Notes: generated from the sequence alone by a model not told the origin. A stretch of DNA of 64,000 nt from Burkholderia sp. Bp8992 (GCF_003853705.1 NZ_QTQI01000012.1:1-64000); one strand, 5' to 3'; shown: positions 26,038 through 36,110, numbered from the stretch's first letter. Numbers and translations are program-made.

Positions 26038-27477
26038 TCAGCCGTGGCGGATCGCGATCGTCTTCAGCGCGGTGAAGCCGTACAGTGCCTCGAAGCCTTT
26101 TTCGCGGCCGTGGCCCGAGTGGCCGACGCCGCCGAACGGCAGTTCGACGCCGCCGCCCGCGCCATAGTTGTTGATGAACACCTGGCCCGCGCGCAGGCGC
26201 CGCGCAAGACGCATCTGGCGCGCACCGTCGCGCGTCCAGATGCCCGCGACGAGGCCGTACGGCGTGCCGTTCGCGAGCGCGACGGCTTCGTCTTCGTCGA
26301 CGAAACGCATCGCGGCGAGCACGGGGCCGAACACTTCTTCCTGTGCGAGGCGGTGCGACGGCGGTACGTCGCGCAACAGCGCAGGGGCCTGGTAGAAGCC
26401 GCTTTCGGGTGCGTCGGCGACGACCTGCCCGTGCGCGGCCATCGGAATGCCGTCGTGCTGCGCGTCGGACAGGAAATCCCACACGCGCTGTTGCTGCTTC
26501 GCGTTGATCAGCGGGCCGCAGTCGAGATCGGCTCGGCTCGGGCCGACACGCAGGCCGTTGAACGCGGTGGCGAGGCGCTCGACGAGCGGCTCGTACACCG
26601 CGCGCTCGATCAGCACGCGGCTGCCGGCCGAGCAGGTCTGCCCGCCGTTCTGCACGATCGCCGACACGAGCACGGGCAGCGCCGCTTCGAGATCGGCATC
26701 GGCGAACACGATCTGCGGCGACTTGCCGCCGAGCTCGAGCGTGACGGGCACGTGGTTCTCGGCCGCCATCTGCGCGACCAGCTTGCCGGTGGCCGGCGAA
26801 CCCGTAAACGAGATGTGGTCGATGCCAGGATGGCGCGCGAGTGCGGCGCCGGCTTCATGGCCGTAGCCGGTGACGATGTTGAGCGCGCCGGCCGGCAGCC
26901 CGGCTTCGGCGGCGAGCTCGGCGACGCGCAGCACGGACAGGCACGCGTCCTCGGCCGGCTTGACGACGCAGGCGTTGCCGGCCGCGAGCGCCGCGCCGAC
27001 GCTGCGCCCGAAGATCTGCATCGGGTAGTTCCACGGCACGATGTGGCCCGTGACGCCGTGCGGCTCGCGCACCGTCAGCACCGTGTAGCCGGCCTGGTAG
27101 GGGAGGGTTTCGCCGTGCAGCTTGTCGGCGGCGCCCGCGTAGAACTCGAAGTAGCGCGCGAGCGCGGCCGCGTCGGCGCGCGCCTGCTTCAGCGGCTTGC
27201 CGGTGTCGCGCGCCTCGATCGCGGCGAGTTCCTCGATCGAATCGGCGACGCGCGCCGACAGCCGCATCAGCACGCGGCCGCGCTCGGCTGCGCTCGTGGC
27301 GCCCCACGGGCCCGCGAAGGCGTCGCGGGCCGCGGCGACCGCGCGCTCGATGTCGGGTGCGGTACCGCGGGCGATCGTCGCGAACGGCTGGCCGTCGGAC
27401 GGATCGACGACCGCGATGGTTTCCAGTTGTGCGGGCAACGTCCATTCGCCCGCAATGAAGTGCTTCGCCTCTTCCAT
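26038..27477 (-). CDS. NAD(P)-dependent aldehyde dehydrogenase
   Basis: A 479-residue ALDH-superfamily enzyme oxidising an aldehyde to the acid. It has the N-terminal Asn in VPWNYP, cofactor motif FTGSPATGK, general-base Glu in LELGGKSP and catalytic Cys in NGGQTCSAGSR, all in the expected order. The C-terminal LPFGGVGHSGHGREKG is typical of betaine/aminoaldehyde and related dehydrogenases. ACAGGAG precedes the ATG; the SDR and MFS genes carry the same ribosome-binding site. First gene of the three-gene catabolic unit; the true substrate is unknown. Confidence 0.92.
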   Translation of the reverse strand: MEEAKHFIAGEWTLPAQLETIAVVDPSDGQPFATIARGTAPDIERAVAAARDAFAGPWGATSAAERGRVLMRLSARVADSIEELAAIEARDTGKPLKQARADAAALARYFEFYAGAADKLHGETLPYQAGYTVLTVREPHGVTGHIVPWNYPMQIFGRSVGAALAAGNACVVKPAEDACLSVLRVAELAAEAGLPAGALNIVTGYGHEAGAALARHPGIDHISFTGSPATGKLVAQMAAENHVPVTLELGGKSPQIVFADADLEAALPVLVSAIVQNGGQTCSAGSRVLIERAVYEPLVERLATAFNGLRVGPSRADLDCGPLINAKQQQRVWDFLSDAQHDGIPMAAHGQVVADAPESGFYQAPALLRDVPPSHRLAQEEVFGPVLAAMRFVDEDEAVALANGTPYGLVAGIWTRDGARQMRLARRLRAGQVFINNYGAGGGVELPFGGVGHSGHGREKGFEALYGFTALKTIAIRHG

Positions 27478-27742
27478 GCCTGCTCCTGTCCTGCGCTGAC
27501 TCGGTTTCCATGCGTTGCGGCCGGCCGGCCGACCGGCGACGGCGCTTCAGCGCCGAGGCAGGCCCCGTGCGACGCGGCCGGTGATTCGATGGCCGACCAT
27601 CCGGAACGATTATCGCGCCGATCGTCATCCGGACGCCACCGGTCGATTGGCTATAATGGCGCATTCCCTTGGGGGACGCCCGCGGCGGTGCAACGGCCGC
27701 GGCGCCCTGTACCGAATTCCCATCGACCTACAGAGAGTGCTC

Positions 27743-28270
27743 ATGAGCTTCAATCATGTTCCGGCCGGCAAGGACCTGCCGCAAGATTTCAACGTGATCA
27801 TCGAGATTCCCGCGCAAAGCGATCCGGTGAAGTACGAGGCGGACAAGGAACTGGGCCTTCTCGTCGTCGACCGCTTCATCGGCACGGGCATGCGCTATCC
27901 GGTGAACTACGGCTACATTCCGCAGACGCTGTCGGGTGACGGCGATCCGGTCGACGTGCTGGTGATCACGCCGTTCCCGCTGCTGGCCGGCTCGATCGTG
28001 CGTTCGCGCGTGCTCGGCATGCTGCAGATGACCGACGAGTCGGGCGTCGACGCGAAGCTGGTTGCCGTGCCGCACGACAAGGTCTGCCCGATGACGGCGA
28101 ACCTGAAGTCGATCGACGACGTGCCCGAGTACCTGAAGGACCAGATCAAGCACTTCTTCGAGCAATACAAGGCGCTCGAGAAGGGCAAGTGGGTGAAGGT
28201 CGAAGGCTGGGCCGGCATCGAAGCCGCGCACAAGGAAATCACCGACGGCGCCGCGAACTACAAGAAGTAA
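27743..28270 (+). CDS. ppa: Inorganic pyrophosphatase
   Basis: Soluble family I pyrophosphatase that hydrolyses PPi and pulls biosynthetic reactions forward. The 175-residue length and the signature DGDPVDVLV with its metal-binding Asp residues are those of the hexameric bacterial enzyme. Further active-site parts seen are [22 protein letters not shown] and the late AKLVAVP and WVKVEGW. It is monocistronic, convergent with the GIY-YIG gene, and closed by a strong terminator. Confidence 0.97.
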   Translation: MSFNHVPAGKDLPQDFNVIIEIPAQSDPVKYEADKELGLLVVDRFIGTGMRYPVNYGYIPQTLSGDGDPVDVLVITPFPLLAGSIVRSRVLGMLQMTDESGVDAKLVAVPHDKVCPMTANLKSIDDVPEYLKDQIKHFFEQYKALEKGKWVKVEGWAGIEAAHKEITDGAANYKK

Positions 28271-28308
28271 GCGGCGTACCGGCCGGCGGCCGGTTCGTAC
28301 GGAACGCA

Positions 28309-28348
28309 AACCGCGCGTGTCTCCTCAGGAGGCCGCGCGGTTTTGTTT
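28309..28348 (+). terminator. Rho-independent terminator of ppa
   Basis: AACCGCGCG (28309-28317) pairs with CGCGCGGTT (28334-28342), followed by TTGTTTTG. The hairpin overlaps the last codons of the convergent GIY-YIG gene. Confidence 0.85.
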
Positions 28349-29143
28349 TGTGCGCGCGGGTTTCTTGCGTGCGGGTGTGGGGGCCGGCGGGGGCGAGGCG
28401 ACCGGTGAACCCTTCGTGCGTTTTACGCGGGGCGCGGTAACGGAGGGCGCGATCTCTTTCACGGCTTTCGCGGCCGACGAACGGCGACGAGCCGGTGCGG
28501 GCGCGGCGTCTTCGCGGCCGTTCGCGACGGGTTTGCCGGCGGCGACCGGGGTTTTCCTTTTCGATGACGCGGATCCGGACGTGTTGGTCTTCTTTACCGA
28601 CGCGCTACCCGGCGAGGTCTTTTTTGCGACTGTGTCGGCGCCGGTTTTCTCACGTTTCGTGTCCGGCGTGGCCTTCGTGGCCTTCGGGGCTTGCGTGCCT
28701 TTTGCAGGCTTCGCAGACTTGGCGACTTTCCCGGTCGTCGCGTTTTTGCCGGCAACCGGATCCGTTGCAACCGCCTGCGCCGTATCGTCGGCGGCTTCCG
28801 CCTTTACCTTCTTCCGTCTGCGCGTGCCAGCCTTCAACCCGGCCGCGTGTTCGCTTTCATCGAGCGTCACCACGACTGGCAACACCGATTCGAGCGTCCG
28901 CAATCCGGTCGCCAGCTCGCGCTTCTGCGCGGCCGTGAGCTGCTTCACCCAGTACTCGGCGCGCGACGCACTCGACCGGTCGGGCAACGGAAACGATGCG
29001 AGCACCGCGCGCGGCTTGCGCGAGCGCGTGTAGCGCGCGCCCTTGCCGGACGCGTGTTCGTCGAAGCGCGCGGCAACGTCGGTCGTGATGCCCGTGTAGA
29101 CGCTGTCGTCGGCGCATTCGATCAGGTACAGAAACCAGGACAT
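28325..29143 (-). CDS. GIY-YIG domain protein with long basic C-terminal tail
   Basis: A 272-residue protein. Residues 1-95 are a small GIY-YIG nuclease-fold domain of the YhbQ/UPF0213 type (FLYLIECADDSVYTGITTDV, HASGKGARYTRSRKP, AEYWVKQL). Residues about 100-272 are a low-complexity tail rich in Lys, Ala, Thr, Ser and Pro, resembling histone H1-like or AlgP-like tails and likely disordered and DNA-binding. Single-domain relatives are only about 90-100 residues. The stop lies inside the ppa terminator hairpin. Nuclease activity is not assured; the fold is clear. Confidence 0.85.
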   Translation of the reverse strand: MSWFLYLIECADDSVYTGITTDVAARFDEHASGKGARYTRSRKPRAVLASFPLPDRSSASRAEYWVKQLTAAQKRELATGLRTLESVLPVVVTLDESEHAAGLKAGTRRRKKVKAEAADDTAQAVATDPVAGKNATTGKVAKSAKPAKGTQAPKATKATPDTKREKTGADTVAKKTSPGSASVKKTNTSGSASSKRKTPVAAGKPVANGREDAAPAPARRRSSAAKAVKEIAPSVTAPRVKRTKGSPVASPPPAPTPARKKPARTKQNRAAS

Positions 29144-29192
29144 GGCAGGGCGGCGGGATGCGAAGCCGCCAGTGTCTCAGAAAAAGCGCCCG

Positions 29193-30227
29193 TCAACGCC
29201 ACCGGTCGCCGTGCCCGTCGCGAAAGCGGCTCGGCGCCGCACCGAGTTCGCGGGTGAAGAAGCGCGTGAATGCGCTCGTCGACCGGAAGCCGACGCGCAC
29301 GCCGATCTCGCCGATCGGCAGCTGTGTGTTCAGCAGCAGGTCGCGCGCTTCGCCGAGCCGCGCCTGCGCGACGAGCGCATGAAACCCGACGGCCTCGCGA
29401 TGCAGCCGCCGGCGCAGCGTCCAGCGCGACATCGCGAAGCGCGTGCACACGTGCTGCATCAGCGTGTCGGTCGGCACGTCGACCTCGTCGGACGTGCGCA
29501 GCCAGTCGCGCACGCATTGCGCGACCGACGAGCCGAACGTCGAGCGCGCACGCACGCGCTCGCGAGCGGCGTCGGCCGCGTGACGCTGGATGCCGGCGAG
29601 CGGCGCGTTGTAGCGCTCGAACGGCGTGTCGAAGTGCGCGGAGCGCAGCACGAGGCGGTTGTGCGCGGCGTCGAACGATACCGGTGCGCCGAGCATGTCG
29701 CGCAGCGCGGCAACGGGCGCGAACGCGCGGCCGGCGAATTCGGCGTCGTCGATGCGGGCGTGCGGATCGTACAGGCGCGCGAGCGCCGCGAGGATCGCGA
29801 GGTTCGTGAATGCGCTGCCCGCGTGCCGGCCGTCGCCTTCGTTCACGTATTCGAGCGCGATCGCGTCGCCGTTCTCGTGCGCGAACACCCAGTCGACGTT
29901 GCCGATCAGCTCGCGATAGTGCAGGTAGCCGTGCAGTGCGTCGCGCAGCGTCGCCGCATTGCACGTGACGCCCGCGAGTTCCGGGAACGGCACGAGCCAC
30001 GGCACGACCTGCGGCGGCGGCCGATGCCACGACAGCGGCCAGCCGCTCGTCAGCTGCATGGCGGCCACATGCCGGTCGCCCGCGATGCGGCGCGTGTCGT
30101 CGGCGAGTTCGGCCGGTCCGATGCCGAGCGTGTCGAAGAGCGGTGCGGGATCGATGCCGTTCGCGCGCGCGTCTTCGCACAGCCAGCGGTAGATCCGGAC
30201 GGATACCGATTTCTGTTGCAACTCCAT
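29193..30227 (-). CDS. AraC-family transcriptional regulator
   Basis: A 344-residue regulator. An N-terminal Arabinose_bd-type sensing domain (about 20-200) precedes a C-terminal double helix-turn-helix (about 240-335) seen in MSRWTLRRRLHREAVGFHAL and IGEIGVRVGFRSTSAFTRFF, the second being the canonical AraC signature. GGGAGACAGAC precedes the ATG at 30227. It is divergent from the GH3 glucosidase gene, and direct repeats of CCGGTCAA lie between them, so it probably controls that gene in response to an unknown ligand. Confidence 0.88.
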   Translation of the reverse strand: MELQQKSVSVRIYRWLCEDARANGIDPAPLFDTLGIGPAELADDTRRIAGDRHVAAMQLTSGWPLSWHRPPPQVVPWLVPFPELAGVTCNAATLRDALHGYLHYRELIGNVDWVFAHENGDAIALEYVNEGDGRHAGSAFTNLAILAALARLYDPHARIDDAEFAGRAFAPVAALRDMLGAPVSFDAAHNRLVLRSAHFDTPFERYNAPLAGIQRHAADAARERVRARSTFGSSVAQCVRDWLRTSDEVDVPTDTLMQHVCTRFAMSRWTLRRRLHREAVGFHALVAQARLGEARDLLLNTQLPIGEIGVRVGFRSTSAFTRFFTRELGAAPSRFRDGHGDRWR

Positions 30228-30293
30228 GTCTGTCTCCCTGTCGTCATGCCGTTCGGGTTTGTCCCCGCTGCGAGAGGTCAACGCATGCTCCTG

Positions 30294-30318
30294 CCGGTCA
30301 AGCGTGGTGACCGGTCAA
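30294..30318. promoter_or_regulatory. Candidate AraC-type operator between the regulator and glucosidase genes
   Basis: CCGGTCAA occurs at 30294-30301 and again at 30311-30318, direct repeats 17 bases apart. They also form an inverted repeat CCGGTCA-N7-TGACCGG. Direct half-sites fit AraC-family binding; which promoter they serve is inferred. Confidence 0.5.
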
Positions 30319-30372
30319 TTTTTAGACTCTGGAGTCGAGCCACAAGTACAACAGAACGATTCTGGAGGATCA

Positions 30373-32619
30373 ATGAAAACTTCGCTGTTCCGGTGTTCGA
30401 CGATTGCGTCCGCGTGCGCGCTCACGGTGCTGCTCGCATCGTGCGGCGGCGACGACATCCACGCCCCGGCCGACCCCGATGCGGCGGCCGACCAGCGCGC
30501 GGCCGCGCTCGTCGCGCAACTGACGACCGACGAGAAGCTGCAGCTCGTGCACGGCACGGGCATGCCCGCACTCGACCTGGGCGGCCCGTTCCCGGCCGGC
30601 GCGCTGAACGGCGCGAGCTACATCCCGGGCGTGCCGCGGCTCGGCATTCCGGCGGTCAGCAGCGCCGATTCGGCGGGCGGCGTGAACGTGAAGAACGCGC
30701 GCGTGACCGCGCTGCCGGCGCCGGTCGCGCTCGCGGCGACGTGGGACCCGGCGCTCGCGGACACCTACGGCACGCGCATCGCGCTCGAATTGCGTGCGCT
30801 CGGTTTCGCGGAAGGGCTCGGCGGCGGCGTGAACCTCGCGCGCGAGCCGCGCAACGGCCGCACGTTCGAATACATGGGCGAGGATCCGGTGCTCGCGGGC
30901 ACGCTGAGTGCCGCGCGCACGCAGGCGACGCAGGCGCAGAAGGTGATCGCGACGATCAAGCATTTCGCGTTCAACGACCAGGAAACCAACCGGATGACGA
31001 TCGATTCGGTCGTCGACGAGCGGACCATGCGCGAGGCCGAACTCCTCGCGTTCGAGATCGGCGTGAAGGACGGCCAGCCGGGCAACGTGATGTGCGCGTA
31101 CAACAAGCTCAACGGCGTGTATGCGTGCGAGAACCCGACTCTGCTGACGACCGTGCTGAAGAACGAATGGGGCTTCAAGGGCGTCGTGCAGTCGGACTGG
31201 GGCGCGACGCATTCGACCGTCGCGGCCGTGCAGGCCGGGCTCGACGAGGAGCAGCCCGGCGCGGCCGACGACGGCAACGCGCCGCTCGGCTCGTACTTCA
31301 ACGCGAAGCTGCGCGCGGCGCTGCAGGCCGGCAGCGTGTCGGCCGCGCGGCTGAACGACATGGTGCAGCGCAAGCTGCGCACGCTGATCCGCATCGGCGT
31401 GATGGACGCTCCGCCGAAGGCGGGCGGCGCGATCGACGAGGCCGCCGGCAACGCCGATGCGCTTGCGATCGCGCGGCAGTCCGCCGTGCTGCTGAAGAAC
31501 GCAGCCGCGCCGGGCGATGCGCAGCCCGTGCTGCCGCTCGCGGCCGGCGCGCTCAAGTCGGTCGTCGTGATCGGCGGCCATGCGGACGCGGGCGTGCTGT
31601 CGGGCGGCGGCTCGGGCGCGGTGCCGGCGATCGACGGCAACGCGGTGACGACCTGCCAGCAACCGGCCGACATGCTGTTCGGCGGCTGCGCGACCTGGTA
31701 CAAGTCCGCGCCGCTCGCGGCGATCCGCGCGAAGGCGCCGAACGCATCGGTCAGCTATCTCGACGGCACCGACGCGAATGCCGCGGCGAGCGCGGCCGCG
31801 CAGGCCGATGTCGCGATCGTGTTCGCGACGCAGTGGCAGACGGAAGGGCTTGACCTCGCGAGCCTGTCGCTGCCCGATGCGAAGGCCGATCCGTACAACC
31901 AGCAATACGACCAGAACGCGCTGATCGCGGCCGTCGCCGCGAAGGCGAAGCGCGTGATCGTCGTGCTCGAGAACGGCAGCCTCGTGCTGATGCCGTGGCT
32001 CGCGAACGTGCATGGCGTGCTCGATGCGTGGTATCCGGGTGCGCAAGGCGGCCAGGCGATCGCCGACCTGTTGTTCGGCGACGCGAACCCGTCGGGCCGG
32101 TTGCCGCTGACGTTCCCGAAGCAGGAGGCCGACCTGCCGCAGCCGACGATCGATCCGTCGCGCACGCAGACCGTCTATGCGGAAGGCCTCGCATACGGCT
32201 ATCGCTGGTTCGATGCGAAGGCGATCGAGCCGCTGTTCCCGTTCGGCTACGGGCTGTCGTACACGACGTACGGGTTGTCGGCGATGTCGGCAACGGCCGA
32301 CGCATCGGGCAACGTGACGGTCGGCGTGACGGTGACGAACACGGGCGCGCGGGCCGGCGCGCAGACGGTGCAGATCTACGCGGCGTTGCCGGCGTCGCTC
32401 GGCGAGCCGCCGAAGCGGCTCGTCGGCTGGACCAAGGTTGCGCTGCAGCCGGGCGAGGCCCGCACGGTCAGCGTCGCTGTGCCGGCGCAGCGCTTCGCGG
32501 TCTGGGATGCGAATGCGCATGCGTGGCGGATCGGCGCGGGCAGCTACACGCTGTCGGCGGCCGCGTCGTCGCGCGATCCGCAGGCGCTGTCGCAGGCGGT
32601 GACGCTCGCCGCGCACTGA
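30373..32619 (+). CDS. Glycoside hydrolase family 3 beta-glucosidase, lipoprotein
   Basis: A 748-residue exported enzyme. The signal peptide ends in lipobox LLASC followed by GGD, so it is likely an outer-membrane lipoprotein. The GH3 TIM-barrel (about 40-340) has KHFAFNDQETNR and the nucleophile Asp in VVQSDWGATHS. The second alpha/beta domain (about 370-600) starts at SAVLLKN, and a fibronectin-III-like domain closes the protein (PFGYGLSYTTY onward). GGAGG lies just before the ATG at 30373. It probably trims beta-glucosides outside the cytoplasm; the exact sugar is unknown. Control by the divergent AraC protein is likely. Confidence 0.92.
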   Translation: MKTSLFRCSTIASACALTVLLASCGGDDIHAPADPDAAADQRAAALVAQLTTDEKLQLVHGTGMPALDLGGPFPAGALNGASYIPGVPRLGIPAVSSADSAGGVNVKNARVTALPAPVALAATWDPALADTYGTRIALELRALGFAEGLGGGVNLAREPRNGRTFEYMGEDPVLAGTLSAARTQATQAQKVIATIKHFAFNDQETNRMTIDSVVDERTMREAELLAFEIGVKDGQPGNVMCAYNKLNGVYACENPTLLTTVLKNEWGFKGVVQSDWGATHSTVAAVQAGLDEEQPGAADDGNAPLGSYFNAKLRAALQAGSVSAARLNDMVQRKLRTLIRIGVMDAPPKAGGAIDEAAGNADALAIARQSAVLLKNAAAPGDAQPVLPLAAGALKSVVVIGGHADAGVLSGGGSGAVPAIDGNAVTTCQQPADMLFGGCATWYKSAPLAAIRAKAPNASVSYLDGTDANAAASAAAQADVAIVFATQWQTEGLDLASLSLPDAKADPYNQQYDQNALIAAVAAKAKRVIVVLENGSLVLMPWLANVHGVLDAWYPGAQGGQAIADLLFGDANPSGRLPLTFPKQEADLPQPTIDPSRTQTVYAEGLAYGYRWFDAKAIEPLFPFGYGLSYTTYGLSAMSATADASGNVTVGVTVTNTGARAGAQTVQIYAALPASLGEPPKRLVGWTKVALQPGEARTVSVAVPAQRFAVWDANAHAWRIGAGSYTLSAAASSRDPQALSQAVTLAAH

Positions 32620-32681
32620 GCCGGGGCGGCCGTGCGTGATGTGGCGAGGCCAGTCGCGGCCTCGCTGCGTCTTTGCCGATG

Positions 32682-33860
32682 CTACGCGCTGCCGCGCCGG
32701 AACGGATCGTGTTCGCGCAGTTCGTCGACGTACGCGTGGATATGCTCGGTCTCGCGTTCGAGAAAGCGTGCGACCGCGTCGGAAAACGCCGGGTGCGCGA
32801 GCCAGTGCGCGGAGCGCGTGACGGTCGGCAGGAAACCGCGTGCGAGCTTGTGTTCGCCCTGCGCGCCGCCTTCGAACGTATCGAGCCCGGCCTCGATGCA
32901 GAATTCGAGCAACTGGTAGTAGGCCGTTTCGAAATGCAGGCAGGGCACGTGCTCGATCGCCCCCCAGTAGCGGCCGTACAGCGTGCCGCCGCCGTGCTCG
33001 CCGCGCCGGTACACGGCGAGCGCGCTCGCGATCGGCCGGCCGTCGGCTTCCGCGATCACGAGCAGCAGGTTCTCGGGCATCGTCGCGCCGATCGTGCGGA
33101 AGAAATCGAGGTTCAGGTACGGGCTCGAAAAGTGCTCGCGGTAGGTCTGCCGGTAGCAGCGCGAGAAGAAGCGCCAGTCGGCGTCGGTAATCTGGTCGCC
33201 GGTCAGCCGCCGGAACGTTACGCCCGCATCGTGCACCTTGCGCCGCTCCGCGCGGATGTTCTTGCGCTTCTTCTGCTCGAGCGTGCCGAGGAAATCGTCG
33301 AAGTGGCGGTAGCCGTCGTTGAGCCAGTGGAACTGCACGCCTTCGCGCAGCATCATCCCCATCGATTCGAGCAGCCGCGCTTCGTCGCCGGTCGGGAACA
33401 GCACGTGCAGCGACGACACGTCGCTCTGCTCGGCGAAGGCGAGCAGCGTGGCCGCGAGCCGGCGGCGCGCGTCGTCGTCGGCCGCGAGCAGGCGCGTGCC
33501 CTGCACGGGCGTGAACGGCACCGCGCACAGCAGCTTCGGGTAGTAGGGCAGGTCGTTGCGCTGGTACGCGTCGGCCCACGCCCAGTCGAACACGTATTCG
33601 CCGTACGAATGCTGTTTCGCGTAAACCGGCGCGGCGGCGGCGAGACGGCCGGTGCGCTCGTCGGTCAGCGTGACGAAGTGCGGCGACCAGCCGGTATCGT
33701 CGACCGCGCAGCGTGCGACGTGCAGCGCGTCGAGGAATTCGTGGCGCAGGAACGGCGTCGGCTGCGCGTCGCGTGCGAGCAGCGCGTTCCATTCGTCGGC
33801 CGGCACCTCGGCGGGGGACGACAGGATGCCCGTGCGATAATCGATGCGTTCGTGTTTCAA
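32682..33860 (-). CDS. FemAB-like GNAT-fold acyltransferase (DUF482 family)
   Basis: A 392-residue cytoplasmic protein of the DUF482/COG3146 group, which has the double-GNAT fold of FemAB aminoacyltransferases. Recognisable stretches are PFLRHEFLDAL near the N-terminus, YGEYVFDWAWADAY, QKKRKNIRAERRKV, and the late YYQLLEFCIEAGLDTFEGGAQGEHK; in the last the GGAQGEHKLARGF segment is the family hallmark. Function is unproven; peptidoglycan or peptide modification is often suggested. It is divergent from nadE. Confidence 0.87.
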   Translation of the reverse strand: MKHERIDYRTGILSSPAEVPADEWNALLARDAQPTPFLRHEFLDALHVARCAVDDTGWSPHFVTLTDERTGRLAAAAPVYAKQHSYGEYVFDWAWADAYQRNDLPYYPKLLCAVPFTPVQGTRLLAADDDARRRLAATLLAFAEQSDVSSLHVLFPTGDEARLLESMGMMLREGVQFHWLNDGYRHFDDFLGTLEQKKRKNIRAERRKVHDAGVTFRRLTGDQITDADWRFFSRCYRQTYREHFSSPYLNLDFFRTIGATMPENLLLVIAEADGRPIASALAVYRRGEHGGGTLYGRYWGAIEHVPCLHFETAYYQLLEFCIEAGLDTFEGGAQGEHKLARGFLPTVTRSAHWLAHPAFSDAVARFLERETEHIHAYVDELREHDPFRRGSA

Positions 33861-33969
33861 GCGTGAATCCGTACCGTTGGATGTTGCCGGATGCGTGCCG
33901 CCATGGCGCGCGTCCGGGCCGATTTCGTCAGCCGTTCAGGGCGCGCCGCCGGGCTGCGCCGATCCCGCC

Positions 33970-35688
33970 ATGAAGACCCGACTCGCACTTGCCCAGATCA
34001 ACGTCACCGTCGGCGACTTCGCCGGCAACGTCGCGCGGATCGTCGCGGCCGCGCGCGCCGCGCACAACGATGGTGCGCAGCTGATGGTCGCGCCCGAACT
34101 CGCGCTGTCCGGCTATCCGCCGGAAGACCTGCTGCTGCGGCCCGCGTTCTACGCGGCGGCGGCCGCCGCGCTCGATGCCCTGGCCGATGCGCTGAAGGCG
34201 TTCGACGGGCTCGCGGTGCTGGTCGGCCATCCGTTGCGCGGTCCGGGCAGGGGGCCGGGCGGCGATGCGCGCGCGCCAGCCGTCGATGGTAATGCAAACC
34301 GCCCGATCGAGCGCGGCGTGCCGCCCACCGATACCTTCAATGCCGTGTCGCTGATCGTCGGCGGCGAGATCGTCGGCACCTACCGCAAGCAGGATCTGCC
34401 GAACGCCGAGGTGTTCGACGAGAAACGCTACTTCGCGACCGACACCGAGCCGCTCGTGTTCGAGCTGAACGGCGTGAAATACGGCGTGATCATCTGCGAG
34501 GACGCATGGCATGCCTCGGCCGCGCAGATCGCGAAGGCGGCCGGCGCGCAGGTGCTGCTGATCCCGAACGGCTCGCCGTACCACATGAACAAGGAAGCGG
34601 TGCGCGTCGACATCCTGCGCGCGCGGATCCGCGAGACCGGGCTGCCGATGGTGTACGTGAACCTCGTCGGCGGCCAGGACGAGCTCGTGTTCGACGGCGG
34701 CTCGTTCGTGCTCGACGGCGAGGGCGCGCTCGTCGCGAAGATGCCGCAGTTCGACGAAGGCCATGCGATCGTCGAATTCGACGGTGCGCGGCCGCTGCCG
34801 GGCGCGATCGCGCCCGAGCTGTCGACGGATGCGCAGGTGTACCGTGCGCTCGTGACCGGCGTGCGCGACTACATCGGCAAGAACGGTTTTCCCGGCGTGC
34901 TGATCGGGTTGTCGGGCGGTGTCGATTCGGCGCTGGTGCTGGCCGTCGCGTGCGATGCGCTCGGGCCCGGACGCGTGCGCGCGGTGATGATGCCGTCGCG
35001 CTTCACGGCCGACATCTCGACCACCGATGCGGCGGAGATGGCGCGGCGCGTCGGCGTGCGCTACGACGAGATCGCGATCGCGCCGATGTTCGACGCGTTC
35101 CGCGCGGCGCTCGCCGACGAGTTCGCGGGCCGCGCGGAAGACGCGACGGAGGAGAACATCCAGGCGCGCATCCGCGGCACGCTGCTGATGGCGCTGTCGA
35201 ACAAGTTCGGCTCGATCGTGCTGACGACCGGCAACAAGAGCGAGATGGCGGTCGGCTACTGCACGCTGTACGGCGACATGGCCGGCGGTTTCGCGGTGAT
35301 CAAGGACATCGCGAAGACGCTCGTGTACCGGCTCTGCCGCTATCGGAACGAAACGGCGGACTACCCGCTGCGCGACGTGATCCCCGAGCGGATCCTGACG
35401 CGCGCGCCGTCGGCCGAGCTGCGCGAGAACCAGACCGACCAGGACAGCCTGCCGCCGTACGACGTGCTCGACGCGATCATGCGGATGTACATGGAAGAAG
35501 ACCGGCCGCTCGCCGAGATCGTCGCGGCCGGTTACGCGCAGGCCGACGTCGAGCGCGTGACGCGGCTCATCAAGGTCAACGAATACAAGCGCCGCCAGGC
35601 ACCGATCGGCATCCGCGTCACGCACCGCGCATTCGGGCGCGACTGGCGCTACCCGATCACGTCGCGGTTTACCGAACGTCTCGATTGA
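33970..35688 (+). CDS. nadE: Glutamine-dependent NAD+ synthetase
   Basis: Final step of NAD synthesis, amidating nicotinic acid adenine dinucleotide with glutamine nitrogen. The 572-residue protein has an N-terminal nitrilase-type glutaminase domain with triad Glu (APELALSGYPPEDL), Lys (YRKQDLPN) and Cys (IICEDAW), then a C-terminal synthetase domain (from about 285) with the PP-loop LSGGVDSALVLAV and TGNKSEMAVGY. The ATG at 33970 starts the nitrilase domain (MKTRLALAQIN); the upstream in-frame extension is not conserved. glnB follows 83 bases later. Confidence 0.96.
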   Translation: MKTRLALAQINVTVGDFAGNVARIVAAARAAHNDGAQLMVAPELALSGYPPEDLLLRPAFYAAAAAALDALADALKAFDGLAVLVGHPLRGPGRGPGGDARAPAVDGNANRPIERGVPPTDTFNAVSLIVGGEIVGTYRKQDLPNAEVFDEKRYFATDTEPLVFELNGVKYGVIICEDAWHASAAQIAKAAGAQVLLIPNGSPYHMNKEAVRVDILRARIRETGLPMVYVNLVGGQDELVFDGGSFVLDGEGALVAKMPQFDEGHAIVEFDGARPLPGAIAPELSTDAQVYRALVTGVRDYIGKNGFPGVLIGLSGGVDSALVLAVACDALGPGRVRAVMMPSRFTADISTTDAAEMARRVGVRYDEIAIAPMFDAFRAALADEFAGRAEDATEENIQARIRGTLLMALSNKFGSIVLTTGNKSEMAVGYCTLYGDMAGGFAVIKDIAKTLVYRLCRYRNETADYPLRDVIPERILTRAPSAELRENQTDQDSLPPYDVLDAIMRMYMEEDRPLAEIVAAGYAQADVERVTRLIKVNEYKRRQAPIGIRVTHRAFGRDWRYPITSRFTERLD

Positions 35689-35759
35689 GCCGTGCTGGGC
35701 CGGATGCGGCTCGCCGGCTTACAATCGGGAACGCGATTTTTCATCCAAACGAGCATTGA

Positions 35760-36110
<351 letters not shown>

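Noticed and set aside
25681-27939. A 752-codon plus-strand frame over the SDR-ALDH region
   Set aside because: Antisense to both enzymes and runs past the ppa start in another frame; no recognisable protein.
30370-33792. An 1140-codon minus-strand frame over the GH3 and FemAB-like genes
   Set aside because: It crosses two well-supported genes on different strands and has only low-complexity Arg/Ala sequence.
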